Origin: a virus
Virus record (IMG/VR): IMGVR_UViG_3300020471_000020
Coordinates: 1 to 26,264 of that record
Strand: one strand, 5' to 3'
Length of the DNA: 26,264 nucleotides
The position numbers were made by a program, and so were the translations under genes. Positions within the stretch are counted from its first letter, which is position 1. Each line of letters starts with the position of its first letter. Below, one piece after another: positions 16,519 through 22,326 of this stretch. The notes beneath the pieces are model-generated. The model was not told the origin of the DNA. It saw only the letters and a list, made by a program, of their open reading frames with translations, and searched no databases.

Positions 16519-17093
16519 TATTTTATCTCCTGTACTGTAAGACTTGTAATGGTTGTTGCTGAATATCCAGCATTAGCATCATTATATTGATAGTTTACAG
16601 TTATATCGTATGATGATGAATCATGTAATGATGAACCTTTAATTTTGTAAGTTGTAGCTGAAGTTGTGCCTGGGTGGTCTAATAATACAATCGTTGCTTG
16701 AGTGCCGTCCCATTGTTTATACCAATGGTGAGCTGCACTTCTTTGTCTAGTTTGGTTAGTATCTCCAATGCCAACTACTGTACTGCTTGAATTTGTTACA
16801 TCAGTTTCACTTTGTCCAGATACAGTTCTTGTAACTTTAAAATCCCAATGCCCATTTCCACCACTTGTTACATAAGCCATAATTAAAATTTTGCTCGATG
16901 ATGCTGATGGAGTAATAGCTTGTGATAAAATATCTACATAAGATGTGCTTTCTATTAACTGTTTGTCTGTTTTATTTGCTTGTAGTGTTTGTAATACAGA
17001 ACCTGTTGGAAGAGCAGACGTTATTGAGCCTAGCTGAGTTGGAGTTATAGTATTATCTGCAATACTTGATGCTGTTATTTTTGATAGTGCCAT
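16518..17093 (-). CDS. Small tail fibre / adhesin, 191 residues
   Basis: The N-terminal 25 residues (MALSKITASSIADNTITPTQ) share the LSKI-x-x-x-x-IAD-x-x-[IV]T anchor with the 378-residue fibre. The rest is a beta domain with GSVLQTLQANKTD, STSYVDILSQAITPSASSSK, ILIMAYVTSGGNG, VVGIGDTNQTRQRS, DHPGTTSATTYKIKGS and a terminal ITSLTVQEIK. This order of elements is one I know from many marine phage fibres, where the middle is variable and the frame conserved. CpG is low along the gene. It is probably an oligomeric tip protein. Receptor unknown. Confidence 0.78.
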   Translation of the reverse strand: MALSKITASSIADNTITPTQLGSITSALPTGSVLQTLQANKTDKQLIESTSYVDILSQAITPSASSSKILIMAYVTSGGNGHWDFKVTRTVSGQSETDVTNSSSTVVGIGDTNQTRQRSAAHHWYKQWDGTQATIVLLDHPGTTSATTYKIKGSSLHDSSSYDITVNYQYNDANAGYSATTITSLTVQEIK

Positions 17094-17105
17094 ATTGTTT
17101 CCTAA

Positions 17106-17732
17106 CTATGAGTAGTTACTCCCTTTAATTCCGTATAAAGCTACTTTCCCTACTGCTTTTATATTACCACCTACAAAACCTACTCTTATATTATTAATTG
17201 CAGTAGTTACTGCTATAGACGAACCACCTCTCCATGCGTATTCATCAACACTATGTTTACCACAAGTTTGGAATAACATATATTTGTAATGTGATGTATT
17301 TCTTAAACCAAATAAATGACATTCCATAGTTACACCTCTATTAGAGTCATTCCCAGTATCTGTTGCTACTTGAATATAATTATTAGTGCCAGCTTCTGGT
17401 CCTTGTGCTTGATTTGCGGCTAATCTTAGATAACTTCTTGCATGACCAGAAGTGGCATAATTAGAACCATTATCACTAGAACATTGAATAATTAATTCGT
17501 CATCATCAACTGTAGAAGTTAAATGTTTGCCTTCTATAATATAATCATCGTATGTATTTGTTATATGTGTATTATCAAAAGATACATTCGCTGTATCAAC
17601 ACCTAAAGAAAAACTGTGTATTAATATTCTTACACCATTTGGCATATGAGTAGCATTTAATGTAGGGATTTTAGCAGTAGGAACTGTTGTGCCACCCTGT
17701 AATAAGTCTGCTAGATTTCTTGCTCTGCTCAT
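17106..17732 (-). CDS. Small tail fibre / adhesin, 208 residues
   Basis: It begins MSRARNLADLLQGGTTVPTA, an anchor type seen at the start of many phage fibre proteins and distinct from the other anchors here. A beta-rich domain follows: NTYDDYIIEGKHLTSTVDDD, ELIIQCSSDNGSNY, YLRLAANQ, a Cys-containing GVTMECHLFGLRN strand, and the closing strand KAVGKVALYGIKGS. The YDDY start and YGIKGS end bracket a domain I recall as a recurring fibre tip fold in phages. It starts 3 nt after the chaperone-like gene. Low CpG, as in its neighbours. Confidence 0.75.
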   Translation of the reverse strand: MSRARNLADLLQGGTTVPTAKIPTLNATHMPNGVRILIHSFSLGVDTANVSFDNTHITNTYDDYIIEGKHLTSTVDDDELIIQCSSDNGSNYATSGHARSYLRLAANQAQGPEAGTNNYIQVATDTGNDSNRGVTMECHLFGLRNTSHYKYMLFQTCGKHSVDEYAWRGGSSIAVTTAINNIRVGFVGGNIKAVGKVALYGIKGSNYS

Positions 17733-17735
17733 GTT

Positions 17736-18065
17736 TTATTCCTTTGGATTATCATCTTTAATTTTTTTTATTCTTTTTTTCCAAGCATCTATATCTTTAT
17801 AAATTTCATCTAATTGCTCACCTATATCACCATAGGCTGTTTTTCTAATTCGTCTTACGTCATTATTCGCTTCTTCTGTTTTGGCTTTTGTTTCGTAGGA
17901 TTTTAATTGTTTATCAGTAGGTTTATCTAATCCATCTACATTCCATGAATAAATATAATCTCCATTTCCATCATTCTGTAAATGTATATTACCTTGTTCA
18001 GCTTCCCAAGTTTTTGAGTTTGCTTCTAAATATAATTTTACTTTTGTATATAGTTGTACTGCCAT
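17736..18065 (-). CDS. Tail fibre assembly / XkdW-like chaperone candidate, 109 residues
   Basis: The N-terminal half (about 1-55) is a small beta region (VKLYLEANSKTWEAEQGNIH and YIYSWNVDGLDKPTD). The C-terminal half is a charged helix, RRIRKTAYGDIGEQLDEIYK, followed by W-x-x-x-I-x-x-I-K and a PKE end. The Y-x-x-I-x-x-QLD-x-x-Y signature followed by W-x-x-I-x-x-IK-x-x-x-P matches what I know of XkdW-like and fibre-assembly helper proteins. It sits between two fibre genes with 3-nt gaps, the expected place for a dedicated chaperone. Whether it serves one fibre or the whole cassette cannot be told. Confidence 0.65.
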   Translation of the reverse strand: MAVQLYTKVKLYLEANSKTWEAEQGNIHLQNDGNGDYIYSWNVDGLDKPTDKQLKSYETKAKTEEANNDVRRIRKTAYGDIGEQLDEIYKDIDAWKKRIKKIKDDNPKE

Positions 18066-18068
18066 AAA

Positions 18069-19415
18069 TTACCCTATTAAAAACCCTTGCCAATTTTGAC
18101 TGCTTGAATTTGAACCACTAAATACATTAGCATTTGTCAAACTTTCTGAATAACCACTTCCTTGAAATACATGAAGTTCTATTTTGTCATTTGCAGCTAA
18201 AGTCATTATAGTTGTTGCTGTTAAAGTATGTGTTATATTAATTTCAGTTGATTGATGATATGGGTGTTTAAAAATATTCATACTTCCACCAGTAGATTGT
18301 TTTTTCCAAACTATCCCTATTCCAGCACCAGCAACCATAGTTGATAATGTTACAGTACAAGTCATTAAATAAGTGCCAGCTACTGGTGCTGTAAATTGGT
18401 CTGTGCTTATATCAAAATCATCATTATGGTCATGTACTTTTGTATCCCAAAGAGTTGTTTTTGTTAAAGTACTATTAGATATAGCTTGGGTTGTACTTGA
18501 TGTAACTTCGAATAAAGGTTGTAGTGGTGTAGTTATAAAACCATCTTTATGAAAAGTTGCTATAAATTTATTATCAGTTTGATTGTATATATCCCAATTA
18601 GTATGACCAGATGCAGAGCCTGCTCTCCACATTACACCACCACTATTTGCAGTGTTATCATAACGTATATAAGGTCCATTTCCAGCTTCGGCTTCTATTC
18701 TTCCAAAACCTTTGACATGAAAATCATCTTGTGGACTATTTGTATTAACACCTACTCTATTGTTTCCTGCATCTATTTTTAATACACCTGAGTCAAACGA
18801 TACGTCTCCAAATATGCCACCACTAAAATAAGCATTACCACTAAATGTAGTTTGACCACTAAAAACTGTAGTTCCAGAAACTGTGCCTCCAGACGATTTG
18901 TCTAATCCATTAGAAACAAGCACAGACTTGTAAGCAATAATTATTATTTCGTCTGACGCACTAGCGTTTGTTACTAAGACGACAGACGTGCCGTTAGACG
19001 CAGTAAAGTCTGACTCATCAAGACGTACACCATTCATAAAAACGTCTATGTTACCTGCTGTATAACTAAGTTCTAATCCATTTGCGTCATTGTTTTGAAA
19101 TGTATCCTGACCACCTGTTGCAACAAACTTAAATCTGTTTATGTTTGTATATGTTGTTGGCACGTCTACTGACCTGCCAAGATAACGAATGACGATTGTG
19201 TCTCCGTTTGGTACGTTCTCTGTAAATGTTATTGTAGTGCCTACTGCTGAATATGCAGTTGTAGGTTCTTGGACTACGTTACCTACTGTTACAATTATAC
19301 TGTCGCTGTCTGGTACAAATTGATTAAGTGTAAATGTGGCTGTAGAGCCATTAGCTGTTGTTATTGTTTGGCTTTCTACTGCTCCAAAATTTGGTGATGA
19401 CCCTATATATGGCAT
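18069..19415 (-). CDS. Tail fibre with two N-terminal beta repeats and C-terminal C1q-like domain, 448 residues
   Basis: The start MPYIGSSP is shared with the 403-residue fibre (MPFIGAQP). Two beta-sandwich repeats (about 12-80 and 95-164) carry FTLNQFVPDSDSIIVTVGN and NIDVFMNGVRLDESDF. A spacer around 175-210 has triplet-like Ser/Gly/Phe repeats, and a DAGNNRVGVNTNSPQDDFHV stretch common in fibres follows. Residues about 299-448 look like a C1q/TNF-type jelly roll: FTAPVAGTYLMTCTV, IVWKKQS, TLAANDKIELHVFQG, and a terminal WQGFLIG matching the C1q F-x-G-F-L ending. CpG falls sharply after about residue 200. The start overlaps the previous gene by TAATG. Confidence 0.82.
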   Translation of the reverse strand: MPYIGSSPNFGAVESQTITTANGSTATFTLNQFVPDSDSIIVTVGNVVQEPTTAYSAVGTTITFTENVPNGDTIVIRYLGRSVDVPTTYTNINRFKFVATGGQDTFQNNDANGLELSYTAGNIDVFMNGVRLDESDFTASNGTSVVLVTNASASDEIIIIAYKSVLVSNGLDKSSGGTVSGTTVFSGQTTFSGNAYFSGGIFGDVSFDSGVLKIDAGNNRVGVNTNSPQDDFHVKGFGRIEAEAGNGPYIRYDNTANSGGVMWRAGSASGHTNWDIYNQTDNKFIATFHKDGFITTPLQPLFEVTSSTTQAISNSTLTKTTLWDTKVHDHNDDFDISTDQFTAPVAGTYLMTCTVTLSTMVAGAGIGIVWKKQSTGGSMNIFKHPYHQSTEINITHTLTATTIMTLAANDKIELHVFQGSGYSESLTNANVFSGSNSSSQNWQGFLIG

Positions 19416-19618
19416 TAGTCTGCTTCCTCTATTGTTAATTCACCTGCATCAACTTGTCGTTTTATTTCAGCATAAAATCTATTATCTTCGTCTAGTGGTA
19501 CAAGCCATACAACACCATCTATTGTTGCTTTAATACAAACATTTGTTTTATTATCTTGTCCTTTGCCATATTTAGCTGATGTTATATTATATTGGTCAGT
19601 CCTATGGAAATTCTGCAT
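19415..19618 (-). CDS. Small accessory protein between fibre genes, 67 residues
   Basis: Begins MQNFHRTDQYNITSAKYGKG and has a short beta pair (NVCIKATIDGVVWLVPLDED) followed by a helix, NRFYAEIKRQVDAGELTIEE. The VPLD-x-x-NR-x-YAEI-x-RQV pattern is one I recall in small proteins and domains next to marine phage fibre genes, possibly assembly helpers. It overlaps the end of the 378-residue fibre by 17 nt and the start of the next fibre by 1 nt, so translation of the three is coupled. Function unknown. Confidence 0.7.
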   Translation of the reverse strand: MQNFHRTDQYNITSAKYGKGQDNKTNVCIKATIDGVVWLVPLDEDNRFYAEIKRQVDAGELTIEEAD

Positions 19619-20738
19619 CTACTTGCCCTCTTACATTTAATCCTCTTCTTGCAGCATTTCCATTATTCGTCATTCTAATAAACGATAAACATACTGCGTT
19701 AGTGTCATAAGAAATGTATCCTCCAAGCCCATCTACAGTACCATTTTCTACTGGTGTACCTGAATAAGCTGGCGTTGCTCTCATTGGTACTGGAAAATTA
19801 ACCGAACCTATAAAATCATTTGCATTACCATCTGGCGCCATTAAATTACCCATAAAATTATTTGTTGTATTTGGTTTATAAAAATATCTAAAACATCTTC
19901 TATGGTTTTCATCTGGTGTTTCGTGCTTGTAAGGTGTAGCTGATTGACCTACCTCTAATTGGCAACCAGTAACATCAAAAGTTCTACCATTTGTACTACC
20001 CCAATTTTGCAAAAAATCTATTGTATAATCTTGACCAGCAACTGCATACCAACTTGATGTATTAGCATTACTACCAGTAAAACTTGGTCCATAGTAAGGT
20101 ACTATATAAACAATCATACCAGGACCGGTATTATTATCAATTACTAAACTCGAATCTCCATTAAATGTAAGAGAAACTTTTGTCCAAGTGTTTGCTTGTA
20201 AAACAAAAGTTTGTGTTCGAATTTTATTAGGTGACATATCAGTTGTAAAAAGAAAAGAATGATAAGTTCCTGCTAAACTAGACCTAGCCCAAAAACTATA
20301 AGTTAAATAACTAGAAGATGATTTATAATTCCAACCACTTCTCAATATATTTCTTGCCTCTATTTGTTGAGTAAGTTGTGCATATGAAGCATCATTTGTA
20401 GACGAAGATGTAACTTCGGCTCTTGTAAACTGAGAAAATCCATGTTGATATGGAGCATCAGATGTTGCAGTACTTTGTTGAGATTGTGTAATAGCAACTT
20501 GAGAACCATGCCATGACCATCTATCAACAGTCTGTATTCCATTTGAAGTTGAGCTACTCGCTCTCTGTGCCACAACCATATCACCATTAATTAAAATATT
20601 TTCCGTATTTAAACTTGTAGAAGGAACAAAATCACCACTTACTGTTAAATTACCTGCAATGGTTGGATTGTTTTCTATTTTAGCACCAGTTACAGCATCG
20701 TCTGCAATTTGATTTGTACTTATTTTTGATAGTGGCAT
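19602..20738 (-). CDS. Tail fibre with carbohydrate-binding-like domain, 378 residues
   Basis: The anchor MPLSKISTNQIADDAVTGAK is followed by a triplet-like spacer (NPTIAGNLTVSGDFV). A long beta domain (about 46-265) begins ENILINGDMVVAQRA, continues TVDRWSWHGSQ, YLTYSFWARSS, TQTFVLQANTWTKVSLTFNG, and closes VTGCQLEVGQSATPYKHETP. This order is typical of jelly-roll, carbohydrate-binding-module-like domains in phage tail proteins. The following ENHRRCFRYFYKP and the NFPVPMRATPAYSG strand form a second C-terminal subdomain often attached to them. It probably binds a surface glycan. CpG is low over the whole gene. Confidence 0.82.
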   Translation of the reverse strand: MPLSKISTNQIADDAVTGAKIENNPTIAGNLTVSGDFVPSTSLNTENILINGDMVVAQRASSSTSNGIQTVDRWSWHGSQVAITQSQQSTATSDAPYQHGFSQFTRAEVTSSSTNDASYAQLTQQIEARNILRSGWNYKSSSSYLTYSFWARSSLAGTYHSFLFTTDMSPNKIRTQTFVLQANTWTKVSLTFNGDSSLVIDNNTGPGMIVYIVPYYGPSFTGSNANTSSWYAVAGQDYTIDFLQNWGSTNGRTFDVTGCQLEVGQSATPYKHETPDENHRRCFRYFYKPNTTNNFMGNLMAPDGNANDFIGSVNFPVPMRATPAYSGTPVENGTVDGLGGYISYDTNAVCLSFIRMTNNGNAARRGLNVRGQVDAEFP

Positions 20739-20752
20739 TATTTATTCCTCCA

Positions 20753-21964
20753 TTATGCTTTCTCCAATGCTTCTATTCTTTTTATTAAATCTGCAATAAT
20801 ATTATCTTTAACTGTTGAGCCATCATCTATATGTTTTGATACTTCACCATCTTCATTAACATCAAGTGTGCCTTTATAAATTAATTTTTCGCCAGTAAGT
20901 TTTTCAACTTGTCTAATTACTTTTGTCATATCAGCACTAATAAATGTTCCAGATTTAATTTTTTCTTTAATTTTATTACCTTCTTCATCTTTTTCTATAA
21001 CTTCTCTTTCAAATTTATCTGATTTATAACACCATGCACCAGTTTCACTTGCACCATCTGGAATATAATCAAAGTTATGAGGAGATAATTGTGTTGAATT
21101 GTTACTACTATCTATTGCAAAAACATCTCCTTGTTCTGCTCTTAAAACAAAATGATTGCCACCACCATTAGCAGAGGAATTAACACCAGCTTCCATAAAC
21201 CCATGTCTTGTACCACTTCTAAACATCATAAATTGTGGTGTACCACTGCCAGAAGATGTATTTGCTTTCATCTCAAAAGTACAACTTGTATCATGTCTGC
21301 TAACTAAAGCACCAAGTGTTGTTGTTTGTAAAACAGTATTATTGTCGTACTTTGCAAAGAAAGCACCATTCTTATCTGCACCAAACAAACCTTCAGTATT
21401 GTCTGCACTTGTAAATCTAACAACATCAGTAAATATTTGCATAGAATTTGCTGTGCTTAACATACAAGCAACACTGTTGCCACCACCACCATTATGAAAA
21501 ATTTTAAATGCACCATTACCTAATTGTAATGTGTCATCAGTTCCAGCAAAATCATTAGCACTTCCAATTTTTACATTTTGAGAACTATCTATAGTTACAG
21601 CATTAGCATTAGCATTATCATCAATACCAGTTGAAGTAAAATTAGATATTGTTCCTGATAATGCTCCACCAGTTTTTCTAAGTGCGCCTGTGTCTATGCC
21701 TGTCTGCTGTGCAAGATTACGATAGACTACGTAGAAGTCTCCAGATGGTGGAGCTTCGCTAAAGCGAAGCGTAACGCCATCACTTAATATTGTGTATGAT
21801 GTTGTTGGTTGTTGTTGTACGTTTGAAACAAATACTTCAATGTCTTCTGGATTAGATACATGTTTGTTTAATGTAAAATCTACAATATTTCCGTTAGCAT
21901 TTGTAAATACTTGTGATGTTGCTTTAGCAAACGTTGTTGCTGGTTGTGCGCCTATAAATGGCAT
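20753..21964 (-). CDS. Mosaic tail fibre / tailspike-like protein, 403 residues
   Basis: Residues 1-90 are one MPFIG-type beta adaptor (FTLNKHVSNPEDIEVFVSNV, PPSGDFYVVYRNLAQQ). The distal part has KTGGALSGTISNFTSTGID, LQLGNGAFKIFHNGGGGNS and beta-rich turns to about 300. The C-terminal region has TQLSPHNFDYIPDGASE, WCYKSDKFEREV, MTKVIRQVEKLTGEKLIY and a final helix IIADLIKRIEALEKA. The last part resembles C-terminal ends of fibres that trimerise through a coiled coil, but the S74 self-cleaving chaperone motif is not recognised. CpG is nearly absent after residue 95. The start overlaps the previous gene by TAATG. Confidence 0.78.
   Translation of the reverse strand: MPFIGAQPATTFAKATSQVFTNANGNIVDFTLNKHVSNPEDIEVFVSNVQQQPTTSYTILSDGVTLRFSEAPPSGDFYVVYRNLAQQTGIDTGALRKTGGALSGTISNFTSTGIDDNANANAVTIDSSQNVKIGSANDFAGTDDTLQLGNGAFKIFHNGGGGNSVACMLSTANSMQIFTDVVRFTSADNTEGLFGADKNGAFFAKYDNNTVLQTTTLGALVSRHDTSCTFEMKANTSSGSGTPQFMMFRSGTRHGFMEAGVNSSANGGGNHFVLRAEQGDVFAIDSSNNSTQLSPHNFDYIPDGASETGAWCYKSDKFEREVIEKDEEGNKIKEKIKSGTFISADMTKVIRQVEKLTGEKLIYKGTLDVNEDGEVSKHIDDGSTVKDNIIADLIKRIEALEKA
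21753..21770 (-). repeat. Perfect 8-bp inverted repeat inside fibre gene
   Basis: GCTTCGCT and AGCGAAGC separated by 2 nt. It lies in the adaptor-coding part of the 403-residue fibre, about 75 nt upstream (in coordinates, to the right) of the CpG junction near 21680. Not followed by a T run, so not a typical terminator. Confidence 0.6.
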
Positions 21965-22323
21965 TAGGTCATCTCCATTATACTAAGTGCTATATCTGCT
22001 GCGCCAGACGCTTGAAGTGTTATGCTGTCTGTGTCTTCCAATACAATCTTGTTACCACCTAAAAATTCCTGTGTGCCTCCGACAGGTACAGGTCCGTCTT
22101 TTACAAGGAAGACGTCTGTGTTTGCTCCATTGGCAGTAGTTCCTGTTGGTACTCTGCTTTGAGTGTTGGATATAAGTTTTACCTGTATAGTTATTCCAGA
22201 AGTCGTTGTGTTGCAAACCATCAAGCCAAGGACTACAGTTGCGTCTACTGAATTACCTGCTTCGTATATCGTCAAAACACCTGTCACTCCTGCTTTTGTT
22301 ACTGTTTTAAATGTGTTTGGCAT
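21964..22323 (-). CDS. Small beta-rich virion-type protein, 119 residues
   Basis: A 119-residue beta-rich protein (VTKAGVTGVLTIYEAGNSVD, VVLGLMVCNTTTSGITIQV, VFLVKDGPVPVGGTQEFLGG, KIVLEDTDSITLQASGAADI). From memory, this arrangement is common as a small protein beside marine phage fibres and may be a fibre-base or decoration protein. It starts 3 nt after the large 913-residue fibre and overlaps the next fibre by TAATG. CpG content is like the native structural genes, not the distal fibre segments. No catalytic motif. Confidence 0.7.
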   Translation of the reverse strand: MPNTFKTVTKAGVTGVLTIYEAGNSVDATVVLGLMVCNTTTSGITIQVKLISNTQSRVPTGTTANGANTDVFLVKDGPVPVGGTQEFLGGNKIVLEDTDSITLQASGAADIALSIMEMT

Positions 22324-22326
22324 AAA

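Noticed and set aside
20360-20587. Second minus-strand frame inside the 378-residue fibre
   Set aside because: Low-complexity Leu/His/Met product in a shifted frame of a clear fibre gene.
20753-21100. Peptidase S74 intramolecular chaperone at the end of the 403-residue fibre
   Set aside because: The terminal coiled coil is present, but the characteristic SD-x-R-x-K self-cleavage start is not visible.
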